From Ruminococcus sp. (GTDB lineage Bacteria > Bacillota > Clostridia > Oscillospirales > Ruminococcaceae): a stretch of 64,000 nt of DNA. The notes beneath the pieces were generated by a model, which ran no database searches, was not told the origin of the DNA, and saw nothing but the letters and a program-made list of their open reading frames with translations. Position numbers and translations under genes: made by a program. Positions 17,524-27,354 of the stretch are shown here, piece after piece (positions within the stretch are counted from its first letter, which is position 1; the number at the start of each line of letters is the position of its first letter). Where the stretch lies: positions 62,001-126,000 of the forward strand of contig JAJQCE010000003.1 of the NCBI GenBank assembly GCA_021202895.1. The letters are read 5' to 3'.

Positions 17524-17786
17524 TCGTTATTTTGCACAATTTTGTTTTGATATACCCTGTTGCGTTCACAAAAAATTTAAAAGTAATCGAATTGTAATTT
17601 TTGCCTTGAAATTCAACGAAAAAGAGGCGCAAAAATTTGAAAATTACTTGCAATCAAGTAGAATTAACAATTCGTTCACACATATGCGAAATAAATGTGT
17701 TACAATTTGTAATATATAGAGTTGTTTTATCAGGTGGGAGTTTTGACACATAAGCAAACTTTTTGAACATTTTCACTATAAAACAC

Positions 17787-17815
17787 TTGAAATTTGCAGT
17801 TTTTTTTGGTATAAT
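17787..17815 (+). promoter_or_regulatory. Sigma-A promoter of the PucR-type regulator
   Basis: TTGAAA (17787-17792), 17-base spacer ending TTTTGG, TATAAT (17810-17815). The 446-base intergenic stretch 17454-17899 otherwise holds only the divergent alaA promoter and A+T-rich DNA. Confidence 0.85.
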
Positions 17816-17899
17816 AGTATTGTGAAAAATTATAAATTCAAAATATGTGGTTTTTTGGCATTGGTTGTCAAAAGGCTGAATAAAGAGGAGCATTGAATT

Positions 17900-18985
17900 A
17901 TGTCTAACAGATTATTCCAAAATGTAATACACCAGATGGCTGAAACAGTTGACTGCACAATAGGAGTCATAGACGAGCAGGCATCTATAATTGCTTGTTC
18001 AGAGCTTGCGCAGGTGGGTACGACAAATGAGTTTGTATCTCTCGATTTAAATGACACTCATGACATATTTGTGCGTGATGGGTATACATACAAGCCGTTT
18101 GGAGCGCATATGAAGCCTGATTTTGCTGTTTTCGTTGAGGGAACGGACGAGGTAGCGGCAAAGTATGCAAGCATACTTGCGATTTCCTTAGCGTCAATAA
18201 AGCAGTATTATGACGAAAAGTACGACAGGAACAATTTCATTAAAAACGTTGTGCTTGACAATGTTCTTCCAGGCGATATTCACATTAAGGCAAGAGAGCT
18301 GAGATTTAATTCTGACGTCGCAAGAGTTGTGCTGCTGATAAGGATTATATCGTCAAACGATGTATCGGCATACGATATTATACAGAATCTTTTTCCCGAT
18401 AAGAACAAGGACTTCGTGTTCAATATAACTGAGAGCGACATTGTACTTGTCAAGGAGGTTAATCCCAGTATTGAATCTAAGGATTTAGAGAAGCTTGCGA
18501 GAAGTATTTCAGATACGCTCAGCGGTGAATTTTATACACGTGTCAATGTTGGAATTGGAACTGTGGTAGAGAGCATAAGGGATTTGTCTCGTTCATTTAA
18601 GGAAGCTCAGACAGCACTTGAGGTTGGAAAGGTATTTGATACAGACAAGGTTATCGTTTCATATGATAATCTTGGAATAGCAAGGCTTATCTATCATCTG
18701 CCGACAACGCTCTGCGAAACATTTTTGAGAGAGGTGTTTAAGAAGGGGAGCATAGAGTCGCTTGACCATGAAACGCTTTTTACAATACAGAAGTTTTTCG
18801 AGAACAATCTGAATGTGTCGGAAACTTCAAGAAAGCTGTTTGTACATAGAAATACGCTTGTGTACAGGCTTGAAAAAATAAAGAAGCTTACGGGTCTTGA
18901 CCTGAGAGAGTTTGACCATGCAATTATATTTAAGATTGCGCTTATGGTAAGAAAATATCTTTTAGCGAATCCTGCGAAATTCTAA
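17900..18985 (+). CDS. PucR/CdaR-type transcriptional regulator
   Basis: 361 residues. The N-terminal 130 residues resemble a sensory domain (CTIGVIDEQASIIACS, then FAVFVEGTDEVAAKYASILAIS). The middle is a GGDEF-like dimerisation region (VNVGIGTVVESIRDLSRSFKEA, as in CdaR) and the end is a PucR helix-turn-helix (QKFFENNLNVSETSRKLFVHRNTLVYRLEKI). GAGGAG at 17885-17890 gives the start. It has its own promoter and a weak terminator. It sits next to ftsEX; this could mean it controls those genes, but no operator was identified and the effector is unknown. Confidence 0.8.
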   Translation: MSNRLFQNVIHQMAETVDCTIGVIDEQASIIACSELAQVGTTNEFVSLDLNDTHDIFVRDGYTYKPFGAHMKPDFAVFVEGTDEVAAKYASILAISLASIKQYYDEKYDRNNFIKNVVLDNVLPGDIHIKARELRFNSDVARVVLLIRIISSNDVSAYDIIQNLFPDKNKDFVFNITESDIVLVKEVNPSIESKDLEKLARSISDTLSGEFYTRVNVGIGTVVESIRDLSRSFKEAQTALEVGKVFDTDKVIVSYDNLGIARLIYHLPTTLCETFLREVFKKGSIESLDHETLFTIQKFFENNLNVSETSRKLFVHRNTLVYRLEKIKKLTGLDLREFDHAIIFKIALMVRKYLLANPAKF

Positions 18986-19032
18986 GAAGGGCATAGCTTG
19001 ACGCTTTTAGACAAATAAAGACATATTAAAAC

Positions 19033-19084
19033 GGCTGATTATGCTCTGGCTTGAAATGTAAGCTTAAGGGAAAATCAGCCTTTT
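19033..19084 (+). terminator. Weak long-loop terminator candidate
   Basis: GGCTGATT and AATCAGCC flank a loop of about 32 bases before TTTT. The long loop makes it a weak call. Confidence 0.4.
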
Positions 19085-19163
19085 AAACGAAAACGATTGT
19101 GTAAAAAATAGGAACTGCGCTAGAAATATAGAAGAGGCGCAAAATAACAAGAGGTGAAACAGG

Positions 19164-19842
<679 letters not shown>

Positions 19843-19853
<11 letters not shown>

Positions 19854-20751
19854 CAGTGCAAGATACCTCGTCGGACAGGGTGTAAAAAGTATCTGGAGAA
19901 ACAGGATGATGTCGTTCGCATCGTTTTGCATTATACTTGTTTCTCTGCTCATGGTTGGCGTGTCCGTGCTTCTGACCATAAATATAAACAGAATTATCAG
20001 CGGAATTGAAAATCAAAGTGAAATCAGCGTTATTATAGTTGACGATATAGGAGAAGAAAAGCAGGAGGATTTAAAGGAAGAGATAGACGCTTTGCCTAAT
20101 GTCGCAAGCGTAACCTTTTATTCAAAGGAAGAGGCATGGGAGTCTATGACGGACGATATGAGCGAAGAGCAGCAGGATCTTTTTCGCTATTCTTCTGATG
20201 AAAATCCTTTGCCTGATTCATATAAGGTGACGGTAAATGATATAAGCGTTATTTCTGATACGGCGATGCAGATTGAAACGTTTGAAAACGTTGATTCGGT
20301 TAAAAGCCCGACACAATTTGCGGACGTGCTTGTCAGCGTAGAAAATATAGTTATGATAATCATGCTTGCAGTTATTGCGGCTTTGGTAGTTGTGTGCCTG
20401 ATAATTATTTCTAATACCACTCGTTCAAGCGTGTTTGCTAGAAGAAAAGAAATCAACATTATGAAATATGTCGGAGCTACAAACAGCTTTATTCGTATTC
20501 CGTTCTTTGTAGAGGGAATGCTTGTAGGAATAGTTGCGGCTGTAGTTGCGCTATTGCTTACTAAATACGCTTATGAGGGAGTATATAGTATCTTTAGAAA
20601 TGATATTAGTTTGTGGTCTATTCTTGGAATAGATAATTTGTACCCATTTGATACAATGGCTGTAAGCGTGACGGTTTCATATCTTGTTGCAGGAGCAGTT
20701 ATAGGCGCTGTAGGCACATCAATCAGCGCAGGAAAGCATCTCAGAGTTTGA
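19843..20751 (+). CDS. ftsX: Cell division membrane protein FtsX
   Basis: 302 residues, four membrane helices: one near residues 22-45, three in the C-terminal half (around 165-192, 210-232 and 265-290), with a large external loop (residues about 48-160) rich in acidic residues. The FtsX extracellular loop contacts a coiled-coil hydrolase partner; two such proteins follow directly. ATG 19843 overlaps the end of ftsE, the usual FtsEX coupling. SVFARRKEINIMKYVGATNSFI is the conserved cytosolic segment of the family. Confidence 0.95.
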
Positions 20752-20851
20752 TATGAGGGAGCTTCTAAAAAACTTGCCCGCACATCTGTGGCAAATCTTT
20801 GCCGCAGATGCACAGCAACGGTTTATAGAGAAGCCCATGAAAGGATTTACA

Positions 20852-22372
20852 ATGAAAAAGACAACGATAGGTTCTGCAAAAAGAGTCGCCGCGCTTGTTC
20901 TTTCCGTATCTGTCGCTCTGCTGACGTTTGCCAGCAATGAGGATAACCTTGCACAGGCTGACGATTCATCAGCCAGTAGTCAGATAGCTGCGATTGAGAG
21001 TGAGGTTGACAAGCTTAACAGTCAGGCTGACGAAAATGACAGTGCTATAAGCGGTACGGAGGAGGAGCTTAGCGAGCTTGAGGAAAAGCAGGCGGAGCTT
21101 GACGAAAAAATAAAGGCAACAGAGGACGATATAGCGGCTGAGGAGGAAAATCAGCAGGCTATTTCAGAACAGATAGACACGGTGGAGCAGACGCTTCATA
21201 CGCTTGCAAAGTATATTTCAAATCTTGAGTCGAGTATTTCAGAGCTTGAAGCGAGCATAGAAGTTAAGGAAGCGGACGTTTCTCAAAAAATGGAGGAGAT
21301 TCTTGATGGCGTTGAGGATTATAAGCTTAGACTTCGTGCTATGTACATAACAGGCAGTGACAGATATACCGATATTCTTATCGGCGCATCGGATTTTTAC
21401 GATCTGCTAATGAAGATAGAGCTTATACAGCGTGTGGTTAATTATGACAATGAAACAATTGACAATCTGATTGAGCTTAAGGAACAGTATGAAACAGAGG
21501 CTGGCGAGCTTAATGTTGAAAAGCAGCAGCTTGAGGACAGTTTAAGTGAGCTTGAAGCACGCAGAGAGAGCCAGCAGGAAATGATGGTTAAGCTTGAGGA
21601 GCTTTATGATGAAAGCGAGGAATCGTTGCAGCTTCTTGAGGAGGATCAGGAGCTTTATGAAAACAACCTTGAGGAATTGGCAAAGGAAGAGGAAGAGTTT
21701 GAACAGGAGCTTGCCGAGCTTTTAGAGGAACAGCAGACCTTAGCTGCGGCTAAGGAGGACGCAGAGGAACGCCTTGAAGAGGAGCAGGAGGCTGAGAAAA
21801 AGCGTCAGGAGGAGGAAGCGGCAGCTGCGGCATCGGCGGCGGCTTCAAGTAGCTCGTCCTCATCGTCAAGTTCAAGCAGTAATGCTTCATCGTCAAGCAG
21901 TTCTTCGTCAAGCAATAATTCTACTTCCAATTCGGATTACGGTTATACTGATGTATCTATGTTCACTTGGCCAGTGCCAGGATTTTATCATATTTCCTAC
22001 GGCGTAGGATATAGGTGGGGATCGTATCATAAGGGTATTGACATTTATTCGTCCAATATCAGAGGAGCTAAGATTATTGCGGCGGCGTCAGGCACGGTTA
22101 TCAAGGTTTCAAATACCTGTACCCATGACTACGGTAAGAGCTACAGTTGCGGCTGCGGCGGCGGCTATGGGAATTACTGCATAATCGACCATGGCAATGG
22201 CTATTGGACGCTTTACGGACATTCTGAGGGAATTACCGTTTCAGTTGGAGATTATGTTGAGCAGGGCGATGTGATCGGCACGGTAGGCTCAACGGGACAT
22301 TCTACAGGACCTCATCTGCATTTTGAGATTAGAATTAACGGAACTGCGGTTGACCCAGAGGATTATTTGTAA
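20852..22372 (+). CDS. Secreted coiled-coil M23 peptidoglycan endopeptidase (FtsEX partner, first copy)
   Basis: 506 residues: signal peptide at 1-36 (MKKTTIGSAKRVAALVLSVSV...), a long coiled coil at about 45-330 with the conserved YKLRLRAMYITGSDRYTDILIG hinge, an Ala/Ser-rich linker with long serine runs at about 330-370, and an M23 (LytM) domain. Zinc and catalytic residues are present (YHKGID and HLHFEI). Inside the domain is an inserted loop with several cysteines, CTHDYGKSYSCGCGGGYGN. ATG 20852 with AAAGGA at 20840-20845 and a clean signal peptide is preferred over the upstream ATG 20753. Its architecture is that of PcsB/CwlO/EnvC-type hydrolases controlled by FtsEX, encoded directly upstream. 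Confidence 0.9.
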   Translation: MKKTTIGSAKRVAALVLSVSVALLTFASNEDNLAQADDSSASSQIAAIESEVDKLNSQADENDSAISGTEEELSELEEKQAELDEKIKATEDDIAAEEENQQAISEQIDTVEQTLHTLAKYISNLESSISELEASIEVKEADVSQKMEEILDGVEDYKLRLRAMYITGSDRYTDILIGASDFYDLLMKIELIQRVVNYDNETIDNLIELKEQYETEAGELNVEKQQLEDSLSELEARRESQQEMMVKLEELYDESEESLQLLEEDQELYENNLEELAKEEEEFEQELAELLEEQQTLAAAKEDAEERLEEEQEAEKKRQEEEAAAAASAAASSSSSSSSSSSSNASSSSSSSSSNNSTSNSDYGYTDVSMFTWPVPGFYHISYGVGYRWGSYHKGIDIYSSNIRGAKIIAAASGTVIKVSNTCTHDYGKSYSCGCGGGYGNYCIIDHGNGYWTLYGHSEGITVSVGDYVEQGDVIGTVGSTGHSTGPHLHFEIRINGTAVDPEDYL

Positions 22373-22520
22373 GAAAACATTTTAACTTGGCAAAAGAAAA
22401 ATTCTGACAAAAAGCTTTGACATACAGAGAAAAAGCATTCCATATATTTAATTTAAAGGTCACGTACCGTAATAATTTTATGGTGCGGTGAAAAAAACAA
22501 AGGAGATAAAATTTAAGGCT

Positions 22521-24065
22521 ATGAACAGAATTTTGACGCTGAAAAAATTTTTTGCGGCATTTGTGCTTTGTTGTGCGGCGGCAGGACTTTCTTCAGGACA
22601 GCTTTTGGCACAGGCTGAGAGCGATTCAGTTGAATCCGCTGCGGAGAAAAGCGTTGTTGACAGCGAAGAATCGGACGTTGCGTATGAGGACGAGATTGCG
22701 GATGACGTGAATGATGAAGATATTTATGACTTTGATTCGTCAGAGGAGGATTCATCAAAAGATTCCAGCGATACTTCGGCGTCTGATGAAACGGAAAGCG
22801 TCAGCGACAACACTTCGGACAGCGAGGCTGACAGTTCAGATACAGTGACCTCGCAGACGGTGGAAATTGACACAAGCTCTTATACTGACAAGCTCAATGA
22901 GATAAGCGAAAAGAAAGCGGAGCTTGCCGAGCAAATAGCTGATGCGGATGAACAGCTTACAAGCGAGGCTGAAAAGCAGCAGCTTATCCTTGAGGAAATC
23001 AGCGTTATAAACGAAAAGACAGAGGTGCTTAATTCGTATATTACGCAGCTGGAGCTTGAAATTTCCACGCAGACGCAGAAAATTAACGAGATTAAAAGCG
23101 AGCTTGATGTGGGAATAGCACAGTATAAGAAGCGGCTCAGGGCGATGTACATAGCAGGAGATACATATTATACAGAGATTCTTTTGGGAGCGGCGGATTT
23201 TTACGATATACTTATGCGCTCCGAGCTTCTCGAAAGAGTTACGAGCTATGATACACAGCTTCTTGATTCTCTTGTGGAGAAAAATCAGGAGTATGAGGAG
23301 CAGATGGAGCAGCTTGAAGCGCAACAGGCAGAGTATGACGAGCAGAGCGCAGAGCTTGAAAGTGAGCGCGCTGAGCTTACCGAGCTTTACAACACAAGCA
23401 CTGAAACAAAGGCTTTGCTTGAAGAGGAAAAAGAGCAGCTTGAGCAGGAGCAGACGGACTATGACAATGAGGTTGCGTCCTATGAGGGAATACTCAGCGA
23501 CCTTTTGAAGGGCAGCTATGGGACATCAGACGATGAAGCACAGCGGCTTGAAACGGAGGTTGCAGCGGCGGCGGCTCTTGAACAGATTTACGCTTCGATT
23601 GCACAGAGAGAGGCGGACGGAGAGGTTATTTCTGATGAGGAGTGCCGATATACGTTCAAATGGCCTGTTGCGGGTCACTACAATGTTTCGTCAGGAGTGG
23701 GCGAACGCTGGGGCAGATACCACAAGGGACTTGACATAACGGGCGAGAGTGGAATATCCATAACGGCCGCCGAAGCAGGCACTGTTGTGAGGGTGAACAA
23801 CTCCTGCACGCATAACTACGGCAAAACCGAATCCTGCGGCTGCGGAGGCGGCTACGGCAACTATGTGATTATAGACCACGGCAACGGCTTTTTGACGCTG
23901 TATGGTCATCTTACGAAAGCGACGGTGGAGGTTGGAGATACCGTCAAGGAGGGCGAGGAAATCGGTCTGATGGGTTCGACAGGAAATTCTACAGGAACAC
24001 ATCTTCACTTTGAGCTTCGCTATAACGGCTATGTGACTAATCCGGCGACATTTGTAAGCTACTGA
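22521..24065 (+). CDS. Secreted coiled-coil M23 peptidoglycan endopeptidase (second copy)
   Basis: Paralogue of the preceding gene, 514 residues. After the signal peptide (ILTLKKFFAAFVLCCAAAGL) there is an acidic Ser/Asp region of about 90 residues, a coiled coil with YKKRLRAMYIAGDTYYTEILLG, and a C-terminal M23 domain with YHKGLDI and HLHFEL and the same Cys-rich loop (CTHNYGKTESCGCGGG). The disordered Ser/Asp region is N-terminal here but between coil and enzyme in the first copy. Start is uncertain: ATG 22521 has AAAGGAG 15 bases upstream; GTG 22488 has no ribosome site. A terminator follows at 24074. Confidence 0.88.
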   Translation: MNRILTLKKFFAAFVLCCAAAGLSSGQLLAQAESDSVESAAEKSVVDSEESDVAYEDEIADDVNDEDIYDFDSSEEDSSKDSSDTSASDETESVSDNTSDSEADSSDTVTSQTVEIDTSSYTDKLNEISEKKAELAEQIADADEQLTSEAEKQQLILEEISVINEKTEVLNSYITQLELEISTQTQKINEIKSELDVGIAQYKKRLRAMYIAGDTYYTEILLGAADFYDILMRSELLERVTSYDTQLLDSLVEKNQEYEEQMEQLEAQQAEYDEQSAELESERAELTELYNTSTETKALLEEEKEQLEQEQTDYDNEVASYEGILSDLLKGSYGTSDDEAQRLETEVAAAAALEQIYASIAQREADGEVISDEECRYTFKWPVAGHYNVSSGVGERWGRYHKGLDITGESGISITAAEAGTVVRVNNSCTHNYGKTESCGCGGGYGNYVIIDHGNGFLTLYGHLTKATVEVGDTVKEGEEIGLMGSTGNSTGTHLHFELRYNGYVTNPATFVSY

Positions 24066-24073
24066 TACTAAAT

Positions 24074-24107
24074 AGCCTTGACGGGCTGACGCTTGTCAGG
24101 GCTTTTG
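24074..24107 (+). terminator. Terminator of the ftsEX-M23 cluster
   Basis: AGCCTTGAC (24074-24082) pairs with GTCAGGGCT (24095-24103), one G-U pair, then TTTT. A weaker long-loop hairpin (AAGGCT...AGCCTTTTTT) follows at about 24137-24177. Confidence 0.75.
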
Positions 24108-24472
24108 TGCGTTTTTACGAAAAAAATCAAGAAAGCCAAGGCTGAACCGAAAAAAGTCCTGGCGTCAGAGCCTTTTTTGGGCAAAAAAACAAAAATCTAA
24201 AGGGACGTTTTCACAGAAAAAACACAAAGCTGTTAAGAAATGTGAAAGAAAAGAAAAAACTTAACTAAAAAATGTGACAAAATAAGGTAAAGTGTCGAAA
24301 ACATTTAATTTGTCTAAATTGCAAAAATAGGAGAGCGAAATTTGCAGGTGCTTCATATCAATTTGCCGAAAATTAAAGCTGAAAAATTTTAAAACGAAAA
24401 ATTAAAGCCACAGCATATGAAAAAAAGTGTGAAAATAAATTGAAATCTATTTGCCAAAGAGAAATATATTAC

Positions 24473-24482
24473 AAAACGTTAT
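24473..24482. promoter_or_regulatory. Possible LacI-family operator, distal
   Basis: AAAACGTTAT resembles the central AACGTT of LacI/GalR-family sites and lies exactly 200 bases before a similar AAAACGTTTT. The rest of the 658-base stretch 24066-24723 is A+T-rich, with no gene seen. Confidence 0.35.
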
Positions 24483-24584
24483 CAAAGCGAACAAAGTTTT
24501 CGTCAAATTGCACAAATACAAGGTTGAGTTTTAGTGCATATCTCCATAATTTATTACATATGGGTAGAAAATTTGAAAAAACAC

Positions 24585-24613
24585 TTGCAATTTTCGTGAT
24601 TTTATTGTACAAT
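24585..24613 (+). promoter_or_regulatory. Promoter of the LacI-family regulator
   Basis: TTGCAA (24585-24590), 17 bases, TACAAT (24608-24613). It lies between the two operator-like sites, which suits autoregulation. Confidence 0.6.
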
Positions 24614-24672
24614 TTGAATAACGGAAAAGTTTTGGATAATACTTTGCTCTATGTGCGGCGAAAGCGTGAACG

Positions 24673-24682
24673 AAAACGTTTT
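24673..24682. promoter_or_regulatory. Possible LacI-family operator, proximal
   Basis: The palindrome AAAACGTTTT, within GAACGAAAACGTTTTAATGC, is 60-70 bases after the predicted promoter and 42 bases before the GTG start of the regulator. Confidence 0.45.
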
Positions 24683-24723
24683 AATGCGCAGGAAGGGCGA
24701 GGGAATTGGAAAGGGGAACATAG

Positions 24724-25743
24724 GTGGTTTCACTTAAAGACATTTCCGTTCGCTGCGGCGTATCAATCGCCACTGTAAGCAAAGCACTTAATGATCACAA
24801 GGACGTAAGCCCTGCAACCAAGGAACGCATTATCAAGGCGGCGAAGGAGATGGGCTATTTCCCCAATTCTCAGGCGCGCGCATTAAAAACAAACAGAACG
24901 TTCAATCTAGGCGTTATGTTTAACGATGAAGCGGGGAGCGGACTTACTCACGAGTTCTTTGCGAAAATTTTAAACAGCTTTAAAACACAGGCTGAGCTTT
25001 CGGGCTATGACATAACGTTCATAAACAAGGACATAGGAGAGCGGCGGATGTCAACCTATGAGCATTGCAGATACCGCAATGTTGACGGAGTAGTGATAAT
25101 CTGCACGGATTTTTCAGACCCGGACGTCTATGAGGTAATAAACGGCGATCTGCCAGTGGTTACGATAGACCATATTTTCGACTGCCGTTCGGCAGTGGTT
25201 TCGGATAACGAGGCGGGAATGGAAGCACTGGTCAGCTTTGTTTATGAAAAGGGACACAGAAGGCTTGCGTTCATTCAGGGAAATCGTTCGGCAGTTATGG
25301 AAAAGAGAATGAGCGGTTTTTGCAAGGCTTGTATGCACAGAGGGTTGAAAATAAGACCTGACAGAATGGTTCTGGGCGAATATTACAACCCGTCTATTAC
25401 ATACGAATTTACAAAAAAGTTTATCAGCTCAGGCGACAGACCGACCTGCATATTTATGCCTGACGATTATTCAGCTATAGGCGGCTATAATGCGATTAAA
25501 GACTTTGGACTCAGGATTCCACAGGACGTTTCAGTGGTCGGCTATGACGGCATAGTCTATTCGAAATTTTTATCGCCAATGCTGACGTCATACAAGCAGG
25601 ATACCGAGATGATTGGAGTCACGGCGGCAAGGAAGCTGATTTCACAGATTGAAAATCCGTCTACTACGTTTACGGAGGTAATGACGATAAGCGGAGAGGT
25701 TCAGACGGGAGCGTCCGTGGCGGACGTTAAGGACTTAATTTAA
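24724..25743 (+). CDS. LacI-family transcriptional regulator of sugar uptake
   Basis: 339 residues. The N-terminal LacI helix-turn-helix reads VSLKDISVRCGVSIATVSKALN with the hinge region YFPNSQARALKTNRTFNLGV; the rest is a periplasmic-binding-protein-like effector domain (VSVVGYDGIVYSKFLSPMLTS is the conserved C-terminal segment). Start is GTG 24724 behind GGAAAGGGGAAC (about 24707-24718). It is followed by a CUT1 sugar importer 77 bases on, so it very likely controls that importer in response to an oligosaccharide. The inducer cannot be named from sequence. Confidence 0.9.
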   Translation: MVSLKDISVRCGVSIATVSKALNDHKDVSPATKERIIKAAKEMGYFPNSQARALKTNRTFNLGVMFNDEAGSGLTHEFFAKILNSFKTQAELSGYDITFINKDIGERRMSTYEHCRYRNVDGVVIICTDFSDPDVYEVINGDLPVVTIDHIFDCRSAVVSDNEAGMEALVSFVYEKGHRRLAFIQGNRSAVMEKRMSGFCKACMHRGLKIRPDRMVLGEYYNPSITYEFTKKFISSGDRPTCIFMPDDYSAIGGYNAIKDFGLRIPQDVSVVGYDGIVYSKFLSPMLTSYKQDTEMIGVTAARKLISQIENPSTTFTEVMTISGEVQTGASVADVKDLI

Positions 25744-25756
25744 ACGGCATTAATTA

Positions 25757-25780
25757 CGAAGCAAAAGCTTCGGATTTTAT
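25757..25780 (+). terminator. Small hairpin between regulator and importer genes
   Basis: CGAAGC-AAAA-GCTTCG (25757-25772) followed by GATTTTAT. Probably partial termination; a TATAAT at 25790-25795 just after it may be the -10 of a separate promoter for the importer. Confidence 0.5.
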
Positions 25781-25820
25781 CAAAATAGTTATAATGCAAC
25801 TATTAAGGAGGAAATTTATT

Positions 25821-27257
25821 ATGAACAAGGTTAAAAGACTATTTGCAGGTGCTTTAGCGCTTTGCATGGCAGGTTCAATGATGACAGCTTGCGGCGACAG
25901 TGATGAAGATACATCTTCTGCATCGACCGGAAGCAGCTCGGATTCAACCGAAAGCGCTGGTGAAGACGTAACAAGCATCTCTGGAGATTCTACTGCTAAG
26001 TATGTAATCTACTGCTGGAATGATGAGTTCAAGAGCAGATTTGAGGATTACTATTGGGACAACAGAGATGAGGATCTCTGGGACGGCGTAGAGGTTGAGT
26101 GGGTTACAAACACCAACGACGACAACTACTATCAGACCAAGCTTGACGAAGCTCTTTCTACACAAGCTGACGATGAGATGAAGATCGATATGTTCCTCGT
26201 TGAGGCTGACTACGCTCTTAAGTATGTAAATACAGACGCAGCTTTGGACGTTAAGAACGATATCGGACTTACAGATGATGATCTTGCTAATCAGTACACC
26301 TATACTCAGGATGTTATGACAGACTCCAGCGGAGTTCTCAGAGGCGTTTCGTGGCAGGCTACTCCTGGACTGTTCCTTTACAATACAGAATATGCTGAGC
26401 AGGTTCTCGGAACAAGCGATCCTGACGAGGTTCAGGAATATGTTAAGGACTGGGATACATTCACAGAAACAGCTGCACTCTTTGCAGAGCAGGGCATTGC
26501 TATGGTATCAGGCTTTGACGATACATACAGATGCTTCTCTAACAACGTATCCTCGCCTTGGGTTGACGATGACGGAAACATCACGATCGATCCTCAGATT
26601 TCTGCATGGGTTGAGCAGACCAAGACATACACAGACGCTGGCTACAACAACCAGACTTCACTTTGGGACGATGCTTGGGTAGCAGGACAGAAGATTGACG
26701 GAGGAGTATTCGGTTACTTCTTCTCAACATGGGGCATTCCTTTCACACTGCTTCCTAACACTCTTGAAACATCAACCGATGACGGCGGTGAAGAGGCTGT
26801 AGGCAACGGCGGATATGGACTCTGGAAGGCTTGCACAGGACCTCAGGAATACTTCTGGGGCGGCACATGGCTCTGCGGCTGCGCTACATCTGACAACGTA
26901 GAGATTACAAAGGACATCATGTACAAGATGACCTGCGACACAGAGATCATGAAACAGATCACAACAGTTGAGCAGGATTACACAAACAACAAGGAAGCTA
27001 TTCAGGAGCTTATCGACGACGGTTATACCAACGACTTCCTTGGCGGACAAGACCACCTGTCACTGCTGACAGAGGCTGCTGAGAATGTTGATCTTTCCAA
27101 CAAGCTTTCTGCATATGACCAGGGCTGCAACGAGCAGTTCCAGTCTGCAATGAAGGACTACTTCCTTGGAAACAGCACATATGAAGAAGCTATTGAGACA
27201 TTCAAGACCAATATCTCTTCTGTATACAGCACTCTGAACACAGACACTATCGAATAA
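25821..27257 (+). CDS. CUT1 sugar ABC transporter substrate-binding lipoprotein
   Basis: 478 residues. The signal peptide ends in a lipobox (MMTAC, Cys about residue 23), followed by a Ser/Asp/Thr-rich linker, so the protein is tethered outside the cell. The body is a solute-binding protein of the sugar-binding family 1 type (YVIYCWNDEFKSRFEDYYW, many aromatic residues fit for sugar stacking). ATG 25821 has AAGGAGG eight bases before it; the upstream frame start at 25794 has none. It is separated from the permease genes by a strong hairpin. The specific glycan is unknown; the family handles oligosaccharides. Confidence 0.9.
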   Translation: MNKVKRLFAGALALCMAGSMMTACGDSDEDTSSASTGSSSDSTESAGEDVTSISGDSTAKYVIYCWNDEFKSRFEDYYWDNRDEDLWDGVEVEWVTNTNDDNYYQTKLDEALSTQADDEMKIDMFLVEADYALKYVNTDAALDVKNDIGLTDDDLANQYTYTQDVMTDSSGVLRGVSWQATPGLFLYNTEYAEQVLGTSDPDEVQEYVKDWDTFTETAALFAEQGIAMVSGFDDTYRCFSNNVSSPWVDDDGNITIDPQISAWVEQTKTYTDAGYNNQTSLWDDAWVAGQKIDGGVFGYFFSTWGIPFTLLPNTLETSTDDGGEEAVGNGGYGLWKACTGPQEYFWGGTWLCGCATSDNVEITKDIMYKMTCDTEIMKQITTVEQDYTNNKEAIQELIDDGYTNDFLGGQDHLSLLTEAAENVDLSNKLSAYDQGCNEQFQSAMKDYFLGNSTYEEAIETFKTNISSVYSTLNTDTIE

Positions 27258-27291
27258 GAGTACAGTACGGTAAAAAACTAAATATAAATTT

Positions 27292-27325
27292 GGGGGAGTG
27301 GAGGCAATTCTCTCCCCCTTATTTT
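27292..27325 (+). terminator. Attenuating hairpin between binding-protein and permease genes
   Basis: GGGGGAG (27292-27298) pairs with CTCCCCC (27312-27318), with partial extension inward, then TTATTTT. It probably lets most transcripts end after the binding protein, giving more of it than of the permeases. Confidence 0.75.
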
Positions 27326-27354
27326 ATCTATTATCGATTCGTAGGTGAAAATTA

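Noticed and set aside
20753..20851. N-terminal extension of the first M23 protein
   Set aside because: It would put 33 non-signal residues before a clear signal peptide, and the ribosome site fits ATG 20852.
22836..23324. Long minus-strand frame opposite the second M23 gene
   Set aside because: Shadow of coiled-coil codons; no start signal, and composition (Leu/Ile/Arg) follows from the opposite strand.
24440..24778. A 112-codon plus-strand frame before the LacI regulator
   Set aside because: Lysine- and phenylalanine-rich chance frame over A+T-rich DNA; overlaps the promoter and the regulator start in another frame.
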